From: Ancistrus triradiatus
Lineage: Eukaryota; Chordata; Actinopteri; Siluriformes; Loricariidae
DNA: 64,000 bases
Direction of reading: 5' to 3'
NCBI GenBank assembly: GCA_025084515.1
Contig: JAJAGP010000957.1
Location: forward strand, 62,001-126,000
Below are positions 43,706 through 54,174 of the stretch, piece after piece; the stretch's first letter is position 1, and the number at the start of each line of letters is the position of its first letter. Made by a program: the position numbers and the translations under genes. The notes under the pieces were generated by a model. It had not been told where the DNA came from. It saw only the letters and a list, made by a program, of their open reading frames with translations, and searched no databases.

Positions 43706-44550
43706 ATGTTGTGGACACACATAGTGCTGCCTGATTCTATGAAGCCTGACACATTGTGTTTTATGGTGTTTGGTGTTTAAAGTTTTGACTTAAAACGGTA
43801 TTTTATGGCAGAGGGGAACATGCCGGGAGTATTTTTCTGCCACAATAGTCGACAATGAGAACTTATTCCCAAATTCTCCACTGTTTTACCATTCATAACA
43901 TTAGTATTTTTTAAAACTCAGACACGTGTTGGTTCACTGATGGTTTTGGATAATAAATAAAATAGATAACATGGTCGGATCACTGGTGATATTTGGATGA
44001 TAATAAAATGTTTTATGGTGTGTTGTAGTCACTGCTGATAACTGAGTTTTGTTTAAATTGTAATGGTTAGTTAAGGGAAAAATGTAATCTAAAGGGGAAA
44101 AAAAAAGTTTTATTAAATTATTAATATTCTCCTCCATGAGCAGAATAAAATGATTACCGATACATTTAGACTTTACTTTCTGAGGGGAGCGTTTTAGAGG
44201 GTGGGGGTCTAGTTCCTATCAACATCACAATTTTGACTCTTAACGTTTTATAGAATTCAGGAATTTTTAACCAAACTCTGTGACTGACCATTAAAATAAT
44301 CTAGCCATTTCATTATGAACTGAAAATTCAGTGGCTTCCACTCGAAGAACTGTTCTCTTAGTGTTCACATTGTTATTGGCAGTGTTTTCTATTTACTTAT
44401 GTGTCTTTATTAGTTAGTACTATTTATACGTGGTAAAATTGTGTTGTACATTATGTTAACATTGCTTTTATTGTGTTGATGCATTTGTTGTGTTACATGT
44501 TGTATAACTGCTGTTAAATGTTACAATCAGTTGCACTAATTCGTTTTATC
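43706..44550. other. No gene recognised
   Basis: AT-rich, inside the candidate 8.8-kb element. It looks like untranslated or intron sequence leading to the AATAAA that follows. Confidence 0.4.
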
Positions 44551-44556
44551 AATAAA
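44551..44556 (+). terminator. Poly(A) signal AATAAA
   Basis: AATAAA followed within 35 bases by GT-rich sequence (CATCTGTATGTCTTAGGAG). It is on the plus strand, about 440 bases before the right end of the candidate element, where the 3' end of an element-encoded gene would be expected. Confidence 0.4.
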
Positions 44557-44851
44557 AGCTCTGAACCAACTGCATCTGTATGTCTTAGGAGTTTCTCCAG
44601 GTGTTAGTAATGCAGCTTTCAACTAGACATGGATAAGAAATAAATGAGATCTCAGTGGTGTCTTATGTTTCTTACTTTGATCTCTTTTATGTCTGAATAG
44701 AAGCTTATTCTCCTTAAAGGTTCATATAAGACATAAATGAGAAACATATAAGACATAAATCAGCAGTAAATCAGTCTAGAATGAGATCTCATCTTTTTCT
44801 CCTTTGTCTCTCCTATGTCTTACAAATTATTTCTCATCTGTTTCTCCTTGT

Positions 44852-44878
44852 TTCTCCTAAGGGGGGTTTAGGAGAAAT
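44852..44878. repeat. Hairpin in the right subterminal region
   Basis: TTTCTCCTAA and TTAGGAGAAA pair over 10 bases around a G-rich loop. The same TCTCCTA word recurs in the left end of the candidate element. Confidence 0.7.
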
Positions 44879-44996
44879 AAATGAGAAATAGGTAAGCCTT
44901 TGTTAAGACAAAATTAAGATCTTCTCTATTTCTCCTACATGTCTCCTGAGACATGGAAAAGACGATCTTAAGAAATACATTTTTTCCTTTGGGATA

Positions 44997-45558
44997 AGCT
45001 GAAATCTTAGACTTTTTTTTCCCAAGTTGGTTTATTAACCAGGGAGGAGTCTCGGGCCAACTCACCTGTGCTAGCTATCTGGAAGATCTTCAGAACTGAT
45101 AATCTATGACACATGGTTGATTTTTCTTAAAATTCTAGATGATCCCAATACAAGATGACCTTCCAAAAGGTCAAAAGACAATACCTGACGTTTCTGCTGG
45201 AGACTTGTTGCCCAGAAGAAAACAACTATCAAGTAAGTTCTGCTGAATGTCAGAAGTATTCTTCTGCAGTATAACAGATTGTACAAGAAGTTGTGAGACT
45301 AATCAAAATGTTAGACAGGTCAAAACATGAACAAGCGAGCAGCCAGAAACAGGAAGTAATTCATATAAACAACAATATAACCATTGGCCAAAGACACAGA
45401 CTCTATTATACACAAATTCTAGTCAACATACTCTATTAGTTCAGAGTTCAGTACCACCAAGGTAACCACGAATGGATCACAAAACTTTATAATGTGAATA
45501 TAAATAATCAGTGTCCTTGCATATAAAGTTACTGATGAGCTATCAGTCCTTGAGCGAC
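44997..45558. other. No gene recognised
   Basis: AT-rich DNA between the candidate element and a Tc1 fragment. Confidence 0.5.
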
Positions 45559-46172
45559 AGGTGCTTGGCATTTTGTGAACCCTTTAGAATGGTCTAAATA
45601 TCTACACATAAAACATTATAATATTTTGAACAAGCCCTAAAAGTATATAGGAAACAACCCACTTGAACAAATGATACCAAATATGGTCATTTATGTATTG
45701 AGGAAAATGATTCAATGTCACATATCTGTGAGTGACAAAAGTATGTGAACCTCTAAGATTAGCAGTTAAGGTGAATTTTTAGATCAGTGGGATTTCAATC
45801 ATCATGTGTGAGTGGGCACACTCTTGTATTTATAGAACAGGGACCTATCAATTCTGATCTTCACAACACATTTGTGAAAGTATATCATAGCACACAGAAG
45901 ATTGAGGACCTCAGAAAAAGAATTATTGATGCTCATCAAGCTAAAAAGGTTACAAAAACATCTCTAAAGAGTTTGGATTCTACAAATCCACAGTCTGACA
46001 TTTAAGGCCATTTGTACTCTATGACAGGTTGGCTAACAAAGATCACTTCATGGGCAAGGGATGTAACAGTTCAATTTCAAACATTCACATAGAAACCCAG
46101 GATGATTCCTTAAGCAACTAAAGGCTTTTCTCACATTGGCTAATGTTAGCATTCATGAGTCCACCATCCAAA
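45559..46172 (+). mobile_element. 5' part of a Tc1 element (CAGTGGTGCTTGAAAG family)
   Basis: Homology starts at GGTGCTTGGCATTTTGTGAA, runs through the leader AGTGGGCACACTC and the N-terminal coding part, and stops at CATTCATGAGTCCACCATCC, where another repeat begins. This is the most diverged copy by substitutions, so probably the oldest. Confidence 0.83.
45885..46172 (+). pseudogene. N-terminal fragment of a Tc1-like transposase
   Basis: The position of the family start codon reads ATA instead of ATG. The helix-turn-helix region is readable as IEDLRKRIIDAHQAKKVTKTSLKSLDSTNPQSD. The linker and the start of the next block (LTNVSIHESTI) are present in other frames. No catalytic residue is included, because the element is truncated. 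Confidence 0.8.
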
Positions 46173-46177
46173 ATACA

Positions 46178-46305
46178 CAAGTTCTTTATTTACGTAAAAG
46201 TACTACTAATATGATAAAAATGTACTCAAGTAAAAGTTGAAGTATGGCTTACACATTTCACTCAAGTAGAAATATGAGATACATGCTGTTACATTGTTAC
46301 ATTGT
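46178..46305. mobile_element. Fragment of an AAGTAAAAGTA-type MITE
   Basis: AGTTCTTTATTTACGTAAAA followed by GTACTACTAATATG and TACTCAAGTAAAAGTTGAAG match a repeat common in teleosts with many AAGTAAAAGT words. Limits are approximate. Confidence 0.6.
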
Positions 46306-46837
46306 TGTGAAATATGAGTTACACACTGCTAATTGTACTAAAAAGGTAAAAGTATTTCTTTAAATTTATGTCAAGTCTTTATAACTCAATTTTGAAACAG
46401 GTACAGATACATACACTGAGAATACATAATGGTTATAACTATATGAATCATCTGCAAAAATAATACAAATTACATCAGGTTATCAGCTAACCACAGCAAA
46501 AACAGTTTCATTTTCAGGCAAAAAGACAGAAAATATACAAAATAATTTGGAATTATTTTATAAATGCTGTTAAGTCCTCATAACTAGACATGGAAATATT
46601 TAGTAATGCAGTAAATCAGAATATTTAACGCAGAAATTATCATCGGCTCTTTGAAACACTGTCACTGCATTTCTGTTCAACTAACTGCAGCTTCGCTATT
46701 TTTAGGGCAGTTCTTCTTTTAAACACTCCACGCTACTTAATTTTAAAATATATATATTGATGAAGGATTACAGGATGACTAACAAACTGTGCAGCAACAG
46801 ATGAGCTACTGCCTCTGAACTTACATCTACAGTGGAT
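46306..46837. other. No gene recognised
   Basis: AT-rich; no supported feature. Confidence 0.5.
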
Positions 46838-46980
46838 ATCACTAATAAAGTGGACAGTGTGTGAACACAGTGTTTTAAATCTACAGGAGCACTGCTGTGT
46901 CTGATCCAATTCTATCAGCTCAACACAGACAAACACACCACCAACACATAACAGTGTGTCAGTGCAGTGCTGCTGGACAA
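46838..46980 (+). mobile_element. Fragment of the 13.4-kb MITE-like repeat
   Basis: AGCACTGCTGTGTCTGATCC, AACACACCACCAACACATAA and GTCAGTGCAGTGCTG match the central part of the repeat at 13425-13990 in the same orientation. Confidence 0.75.
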
Positions 46981-47265
46981 CCAGGTTTTGCCTTTTGCTC
47001 ATTATCTTATCGAGGAACATAACATTCCTATCCCTGCATCCCAAGATGACAATTATCACATTCATAAGGCTGGAAATGTGACTAATTTACAAGATGAACA
47101 TTCAGGAGCAGTTACAGATTTGGACTGGACTGCAAAATCCTCAGATGTGAATCCTCTTGAAAGATGCCAGGGAAGGCATCCACGAAATCTGGCCGAAATC
47201 CACTATTCTTTGATGCAAGAGTTGCTGAAAATTGATGTCACCTACATCCAGAAGCTTGTTTAGTC
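46981..47265 (+). pseudogene. C-terminal fragment of a Tc1-like transposase
   Basis: An open frame contains IPASQDDNYHIHKAGNV, where the position of the second catalytic Asp (QDDN) is kept, followed by DLDWTAKSSDVNPLERCQGRHPRN, matching the block WPAKSPDLNPIE with the Glu kept, then LAEIHYSLMQELLKIDVTYIQKLV, matching the last helices. The spacing between Asp and Glu is close to the DD34E standard. The frame closes with TAG. No terminal repeats or upstream domains are present. The family differs from the others in the window. Confidence 0.72.
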
Positions 47266-48284
47266 CATGCTAAATCATAGCTGTCCATACTAAATTTGTG
47301 CTTGTGGCGCTATTAGCCACTATTAGGTATGTTTCAGTCACAGGTGACTCATTTTTTGCCTGATGAGCTTATATAAACATTCATTTGCATTAACTACCTC
47401 ACATTTACCATGCAGTCTATTGTGTGGTAATGGTTTTAAAATGTGCATAATTTAATTAAATACAAGTATGTCATGCTCCTTTTATTAATACAGAGCAGCT
47501 ACTGTTATTTTTATTACACAAATATTTAGCTATACAGTGTACACTGAACATGACATAAAAATTTCATGTAACTACAGTATATACAGTACAATACAAGCAT
47601 GTTCAGCTTGTTGTTTTAGTTACTGATTCCCACTATTTAAATATATATATATCTTTTTAAGTTCTTAGATTATTTTGTATCTGAATATTTTTAAATTATC
47701 AAAACTCTCTGCCCTCTAGTTGTTTTAGAAATGTGGTGAAAAACTTTATGCTTCTGATCATGATAGGATTCAATCTGTCAACCTACTAGTCATAAAACAT
47801 TACCATTATTTGAGAAATTATGCACTTTGTAAGGACCAATACAGCCAAAGCACAAATGCTGAGCATCACCTTTGGGAACCACCTTCAGGATTGGGGTATT
47901 TGCCCTGGCAGATGAGCAAAAAAACCAACCAAACAAACAACAACGAAAAACCCTCAACCAGGCCTTACATAAAAGACCACAGAGACACAAGCTCAATCAA
48001 TGGATATTTGGGCTTGACAAACATGTCATCACACATTTTATTGTGGGCTACATTCTGATGCTGGATTTCCAACTAGTGGTTGGTGATCACATTGGCAAGC
48101 TGCTACTATTCTTGGAGGATGAGCAAGTTGGCTAACTCATGTGTTGCCATGCCAGCAGGTATCTGTTTAAAACAATTCTGTACTAATGCTGGAGCATTCT
48201 AGACTGGAATAGTAATATACAGAATGTCACTATCCTTTGCCACATTCAAATGGAATCATGTTCATCATGTTTATGAAACAATGC
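47266..48284. other. No gene recognised
   Basis: AT-rich DNA. Open frames at 47810-48135 are overlapping in two frames with no motif and are taken as chance. Confidence 0.5.
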
Positions 48285-48560
48285 AGTGGTCTAATATGCT
48301 AGCCCACTTCGATAAGTTTGAGTCTTGGCTGTGCCTCTGACTTGGCCAGACACAATCACCTGTTGCAATCACCAGATGCATATCAGGAGAGTATTGTCTC
48401 TCCACACATGCTAGTTCTCCTCATATAAATCGTAGTTGGCCCAAAAAAAGATGGTTGATAGATACAGGTGTGTGAAAGAACATGCTATAATGTGGCCCTG
48501 GTTGGTCAGGGCAGGTGCTGCTGTGAGTCTAGGCAAATTGTTTATGTCTGATGTTTATGT
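48285..48560 (+). mobile_element. Probable tRNA-derived SINE remnant
   Basis: GCAGTGGTCTAATATGCTAG followed by AGTTTGAGTCTTGGC resemble boxes A and B at a plausible distance, and CAGACACAATCACCTG is a SINE-body phrase I know from fish. Limits uncertain. Confidence 0.5.
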
Positions 48561-48780
48561 GGTGGTGGGGGGATTCAACAAGAACAGCCCAATAATTTGG
48601 TATTCACTTCATTAAATGCAAAGATCTTCAGTCACAGCCCGTAACAGGTAAAATTAAATGCAAGACTATATTTTAATGAATTCATATTTTAATTTTTGTT
48701 TAATAATTTTGTTAAACTAGAATGCACAATTTACTAAGGATTGTTGAGGTTAGCTCTTGCTAATTGCTAATGTTTGTAGT

Positions 48781-48870
48781 CAAGACTGTGTCCGAGTCAA
48801 GACCAAGACTTTTAGTAGTCGAGTCCGAGTCAAGACCAAGAGTTGCTGAGACCGAGATGAGATCAAGACC
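48781..48870. repeat. Degenerate GAGTCAAGACCAAG tandem array
   Basis: Units of 16-22 bases (GTGTCCGAGTCAAGACCAAG, then GTCGAGTCCGAGTCAAGACC and a decayed GAGATCAAGACC) repeat four to five times. Similar arrays occur near the ends of some fish DNA transposons, but no such element is visible here. Confidence 0.7.
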
Positions 48871-48963
48871 AGATTAAGATTTTTTTCATCATATAAGAAT
48901 AAAAATAAATGTATGCATTCACTTTACATTCAATTTATATTATCAATCATTATATATTATTAG

Positions 48964-48965
<2 letters not shown>

Positions 48966-49011
<46 letters not shown>
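48966..49011. repeat. (TA)n array, left part
   Basis: A TA run that continues on the other side of the Tc1 element inserted in it. Confidence 0.93.
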
Positions 49012-49016
<5 letters not shown>

Positions 49017-50583
49017 GGGTATGAAAAAGTTTGGGCACCCCTGATAATTTTCATGATTTTTCTTTATAAATTCATTGGTTGTCCAGACTCAGCAATTTCA
49101 GGTAAATAATCATATAGCAGATGAACACCGTGATATTTGAGAAGTGAAATTAAGTTTATAGGTTTTACAGAAAGTGTGCAGTAATTATTCAAACAAAATT
49201 AGGCAGGTGCATAAATTTGGGCACCCTTGTCATTTGAATACCTTTAGCACTAATTATTGGAACACAAAATATGTTTTGTAAGCTCACTGACCCTTGATCT
49301 ACATACACAAGTGAGTCCAACTATGATAAAGGGTTAAGGTGGCCAATTGGAAGTTTTTCTCCTCTTTGCATCTTCTCTGAAGAGTGGCAATATGGGAGCC
49401 TCAAAACAACTCTCAAATGGCCTGAAAACAAAGGTTGTTCAACATCATGGTTCAGGGAAAGGGAAAAGCTCTCTCAGAGATTTCAGCTGTCAGTTTCCAC
49501 TGTGAGGAACATAGTGAGGCAATGGAAGACCACAGGCACAGTTCTAGTTAAGGAACTCCCGAAGTGGCAGACCAAGAAAAATCTCAGATAGGCAGAGGCG
49601 AAGGATGGTGAGAACAATCATAGTCAAGCCACAGACCACCTCCAAAGACCTACAACCTCATCTTGCTGCAGATGGTGGTCACTGTTCATCGTTCAACTAT
49701 ACAGCGCACTTTGCACAAGGAGAGGCTGTATGGGAGAGTAATGCAGAAGAAGCCTTTTCTGCAGACACGCCCACAAACAGAGTCACTTGAGGTGTGCTAC
49801 AGCACATTTGGACAATCCAGCTTCATTTTGGAATAAAGTTGCTGTGTACTGATGAAATAAAATTGAGTTATTTGGACATAACAAGGAGCGGAAAAGGAAC
49901 ACAGCATCCCAAGACAAACACTTGCTACCCACAGTAAAATTTGGTGGCGGTTCCATAATGCCCGCGGGACTGTGTGGCCAGTGCAGGTACTAGGAATCTT
50001 GTTAAAATTGAGGGTCGCATGGATTCCAGTTAATATCTCCAGATTCTTAAGAACAATGTTCAAGAATCAGTGACAAAGTTGCACCGAGGCCAACGACCCC
50101 AAACCCTGCTCATAATCTACTAAGGCATTCATGCAGAGGAACCAGTACAACGTTCTGGAATGGCCATCTCAGTCCCCAGACATGAATATTACTGAAAATG
50201 TGGGCTGTCCATGCTTGGAAACCATCAAAGATGACTGAACTGGAGATGTTTCTAAAGAAGAATGGTCCAAAGCACCTTCAACCAGAATCCAGACTGGAAG
50301 CTGTAGGAAGCGTTTAGCGGCTGTTATTTCTACAAAATGAGGATCTACTAAATATTGATGTAATTTTTCTGCTGGGGTGCCCAAATTTATGCACCTGCCT
50401 AATTTTGTTTGAATAATTACTGCACACTTTCTGTAAATCCTATACACTTCATTTCACTTCTCAAATATCACTGTGTTCATCTGCTATATGATATATTTAA
50501 CTCAAGTTGCTGATCTGAACAACCAATGATTTATAAACTAAAATCATGAAAATTATCAGGGGTGCCCAAACTTTTTCATACCA

Positions 50584-50586
<3 letters not shown>
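49012..50586 (+). mobile_element. Tc1 element (CAGTGGTATGAAAAAG family) inside a TA array
   Basis: The right end is canonical (CTTTTTCATACCACTG) and the left end slightly altered (AGTAGGGTATGAAAAAGTTT). TA runs flank both sides directly. Inverted repeats are about 200 bp. Confidence 0.93.
49392..50358 (+). pseudogene. Tc1-like transposase, frameshifted and deleted
   Basis: The start is the ATG of MGASKQLSNGLKTKVVQHHG and the stop is TGA at the family ending GGSTKY. Blocks are the helix-turn-helix, VVTVHRSTIQRTLHKERLYG (shifted once), FWNKVAVY.DEIKLSYLDITRS with the first catalytic Asp region, and LPTVKFGGGSIMPAGLCG. About 25 codons with the second catalytic Asp are shortened: AKLHRGQRPQTLL has lost LKLR.GWIFQQD. 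The Glu block reads WPSQSPDMNITENVG, with Glu shifted and a following deletion of the CDLKR block. Less indel damage than in the sister copy at 36.7 kb. Confidence 0.87.
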
Positions 50587-50644
<58 letters not shown>

Positions 50645-50645
50645 T
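50587..50645. repeat. (TA)n(CA)n array, right part
   Basis: Continuation of the TA run interrupted by the Tc1 element, ending in CA units. Confidence 0.93.
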
Positions 50646-51103
50646 TATATATGGACATTTTAATCTTTACTGACCGGCAAAAAATTCACTCTTGCAAATT
50701 TAACATCAGACTATTCAAAATAAAGTGTGTTCATTCATTGAATCCTAAATGAGAAGAGCAGTAACATTTCCCTGTTAGCTAATCTGAGTTTAGATTTTAT
50801 TTAGGCATGTAGAGAAAGGACTGATTTATTCTGTTTGAATGGATTGTTAATGTTCAATAACAATAAAAAGGTTCAGTTTATAATTACTGTTACCTCAGAC
50901 AGACTCACTGACCTTCACTGGTCAACACTGCTCTCAGACCCCTTCCTTTCATCCACCACCATCAGACCTCACACCTATGGACTATAAGTGGTTATTTTAC
51001 AGCTCACCAGAATGCAATACTCATTGTGCAAATACTGTACAGGTAAAGATGTATTTATGGGTATGCATAATTAGGTATACATACACATTGGAGTGTATGT
51101 ATA
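50646..51103. other. No gene recognised
   Basis: AT-rich; no supported feature. Confidence 0.5.
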
Positions 51104-52676
51104 CAGTGGTGTGAAAAAGTGTTTCCATCCTTCCTGATTTAAAATTTTTGCATGTTTATCACACTTAAGAGTTTTGGAACATCAAACCAATTTAAATATT
51201 AGTCAAAGACATCACAAGTAAACACACAATGCAATTTGTAAATGAAGGTGTTTATTAATAAGGGAGAAAAAATCTAAACCTACATGACCCTTTGTCAAAA
51301 GTGATTGCCCTCTAAACCTAATAACTGGTTGGGCCACCATTAGCAGCAACAACTGCAACCAAGCATTTGCAATGACTTGCAATGAGTCTTTTACAGTGTT
51401 GTGGAGGAATTTTGGCCAACTCATCTTTGCAGAATTGTTGTAATTCAGCCACATTGGAGAGGTTTTGAGCATGAACAGCTTTTTAAGATCATGCTACAGC
51501 ATCTCAACAGGATTCAGGTCAGGACTTTGACTAGGCCACTCCAAAGTCTTCATTTTATTTTCCTTCAGCCATTCAGAGGTTGACTTTCTGCTGTGTTTTG
51601 GATCATTGTGCTGCAGAACCCAAGTTTGTTTCAGTTTGAGCTCACGAACAGATGGCCGGACATTCTCCTTCAGGATTTTTTGGTAGACAGCTGAATTCAT
51701 AGTTCCATTTATCACAGCAAGTCTTCCAGGTCCTGAAGCAGCAAAACAGCCCCGGACCATCACACTACCACCACCATATTTTATTGTTGGTATAATGTTC
51801 TTTTTCTGAAATCCTGTGTTGCTTTTATGCTAGATGTAATAGGACCTTCTAAAGAGTTCAGCTTTTGTCTCGTCAGTCCACAGAATGTTTTTCCAAAAGT
51901 CTTGGGGATCATCAAGATGTGTTCTGGAAAAATTGAAATTAGCTTTAATGTTCTTTTTGCTCAACAGTGGTTTTCGTCTTGGAACTCTGCCATGCAGGGC
52001 ATTTTTGCCCAGTCTCTTTCGTATGGTGAAGGCATGAATGCTGATCTTAACTGAGGTAAGTGAGGACTGCATTTTTTTGGATGTTGTTGTGGGGTCTTTT
52101 CTGACCTTTTGGATGAGTCATCGCTGCGCTCTTGGGATAATTTTGGTCGGCCAACCACTCCTGGGAAGGTTCACCACTATTCCATGTCTTTGCCATTTGT
52201 GGATAATGGCTCTCATTGTGTTTCGATGGAGTCCCAAAGCTTTAGAAATTACTTTATAACCCTTTCCAGGCTGATAGATATCAATTACTTTCTTTATCAG
52301 TTGTTCCTGAATTCCTTTGGATCTCGGCATGATGTGTAGCTTTTAAGGATCTTTTGGTGTACTTCACGTTGTCAAGCAGGTCCTATTTAAGTGATGTCCT
52401 GATTGAGAACAGGTGTGGCAATAATCAGGTCTGGGTGTGGCTAGAGACAGTGAACTCAGGTGTGATAAACCATAGTTGTGTTTTAACAAGGAGGCAATTT
52501 CTACACAGGGCCATGTAGGTTTGGATTTTTCCCTCTTAATAATAAACACCTTCATTTACTTGTGTTGTCTTTGACTAATGTTTAATTTGGTTTGATGTTC
52601 CAAAACACTTAAGTGTGACAAACATGCAAAAAAAAAAGGAAATCAGGAAGGGGGCCAACACTTTTTCACACCACTT
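51104..52676 (-). mobile_element. Tc1 element (CAGTGGTGTGAAAAAG family), TA-flanked, well preserved
   Basis: The left end CAGTGGTGTGAAAAAGTGTT and the right end AACACTTTTTCACACCACTT are complementary with one change, and TA lies on both sides. The inverted repeats run about 150 bp (ATTAATAAGGGAGAAAAAAT and its counterpart near 52530). It is the best preserved full-length copy in the window. Confidence 0.95.
51318..52330 (-). pseudogene. Tc1-like transposase, few breaks, catalytic Asp lost
   Basis: The start MPRSKGIQEQLIKKVIDIYQ at 52330 opens the N-terminal helix-turn-helix (KGYKVISKALGLHRNTMRAI) and the GRPRK-like linker (RSGWPTKI). After a frameshift near 52120 come ISIHAFTIRKRLGKNALHG, RRKPLLSKKNIKANFNFSR and FWKNILWTDETKAELF with the first catalytic Asp. 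After a second break near 51830, VRGCFAASGPGRLAVINGTM, then LQHNDPKHSRKSTSEW, where one codon including the second catalytic Asp is missing, and LEWPSQSPDLNPVEML with the Glu. The last 45 residues are in another frame, ending at TAG 51318-51320. About 335 residues when intact. Frameshifts and the Asp loss make it inactive. Confidence 0.92.
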
Positions 52677-52744
52677 TACATATATAACACTCTACATCTG
52701 TGTTTATACTGGTGTTACATATTTATATTTTTATTCTGTTGTAC

Positions 52745-53040
52745 AATTCCAGAAATAGTTGGGACGGAATGGAAAATACATATAAAAACACACTGTGTTT
52801 CTTACAGGTTACGACTGCAGTCAGGCCAGTACTTTTACCCTCATCTTCCGCCCCAAGCCATTGTAATGTATGCAAGGTGTGTTTTTTGTGGTTTTCAAGA
52901 CAACATTGTCTTGTTGAAAATTGCATGGAGGTCCCTGCTAAAGATGACATCTTGAAGGCAGCATGCTTTTTTGCATTAATGCTGCCATCACATAAGTGTA
53001 AATTAAATTTACTAGGGCACTGACGCAGACCCATACCATG
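52745..53040 (-). mobile_element. Fragment of a Tc1-like element (AAAAGTTGGGACA family)
   Basis: The left end has CAGAAATAGTTGGGACGGAA, the terminus of this family, then jumps to the central transposase part: on the minus strand, GLRQCPSKFNLHLCDGSINA followed by KKHAAFKMSSLAGTSMQFST and RQCCLENHKKHT, matching CISALGKGNLHFCDGSINAE and PCIFQQDNAKPHS. The second catalytic Asp (QQD) is not readable because of a small change. Both flanks are missing. Confidence 0.78.
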
Positions 53041-54174
53041 ACAGACCAACCTGGAAAAAAAAATTCCTTTTGTCAATAAAGAAACAAGTTTTCATCAACT
53101 TTTCACTTTTCAGCATTTTTTTATCCTCAAGTACAAACATCAGACACTGGACTGCAGAAACATTCTACTAACTAAAAACCATGGGTACTCTCTAATTCCT
53201 TAGTAGTGACAAACTATTGACTAAGGTACAACCAATGCTGACAGACAAGGTCACCAATCAAATGGGGTTGTGAGGACTTATACTGTATACCTGAGAATGT
53301 AGATCTGAGAGTCTAATACTGCATGTGGGCACCATGTGACAAGCTATTTTGTTAAATACTACATTAGCATAAACTATGACATATTTAGATAGATTGCACA
53401 TATTAGGTTGCAGTAGACTGAATCCCTCTCATAATAATTCCAGTATATTTCATTAAAACGTCCATATCAGATATATAGCAATGTAGCCAAGTTGACATAT
53501 GCTGTCTGCTTTAATTGGTCCTCTCAGAATAATATGATGTAGATATCGAAGCCAAAGTGGCTCAAAGTTGACGTTTGAACATGGAAATGTGACATTAAAC
53601 TATGAAAAAAGGTAGCATTTTGGGAGACCCTTACACTGAATAAAAATTACTTCATTAGGGCAACCAAAATCACAATGAAGGACAGGACTGACAAAGATGA
53701 AGCAGTCAAATTTAACATGATATCCACACTATGTGCTATGGGACTCAAGTTCAAGGTCTTTAGATTTTATTCCTCTACTCAGTATCTGCTATGCCATATG
53801 AGCTACAGTCACTGCCTTATTATATTCCTTTGATGTTTGGAAAGATCACTGTCACAAATGATGAATGTTTTCTCTCCAAGATATTCAAAGGCAATATTAG
53901 ACACTGCAGACTCATTTATTGTACTTAAATGTGTTATAGCAAGTGGGTTTATTTGTGCTTCTCATAAATGATCCCTACTTTCTTATTGTCAATATCCAAC
54001 CATTGTCAGGTAGGGATATTTCTAGAAATCCCACTACTTCAATACACACAATAAACGACACACTACACATCAGTGCTATTTTTTTTTTTTTTTCTTTCAG
54101 AAATACAAAAAGAAAAGAATGACAGTTACTGGTACAGATGACAAGCCTCACTTATTAGATAATCACATGAATTA
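53041..54174. other. No gene recognised
   Basis: AT-rich DNA with a T run at 54080-54094 and no supported feature. Confidence 0.5.

Larger units (their letters stand above)
36228..44993 (+). mobile_element. Candidate 8.8-kb DNA transposon of unassigned type
   Basis: The left end CCCAGAGGAAAGAAAT and the right end read on the minus strand, CCCAAAGGAAAAAATG, match at 13 of 16 positions. Both ends then share CTTAAG and a stretch TCTCATTTAYTTCTCCTAR. ATA stands outside each end (36225-36227 and 44994-44996), a possible 3-bp target duplication. Both subterminal regions are crowded with TCTCAT/TCTCCT and AGACATAAATGAGA words, as in transposase-binding repeats. Inside, on the plus strand, are a CpG-rich promoter, a possible first exon, a coding-like segment and AATAAA. 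Three Tc1 copies lie within. A 3-bp duplication would fit PIF/Harbinger or Academ, but no transposase is readable. Confidence 0.4.

Noticed and set aside
52723..53076. 117-codon ORF as a host gene
   Set aside because: Its central part matches the transposase core of a Tc1-like family also found at 61.3 kb.
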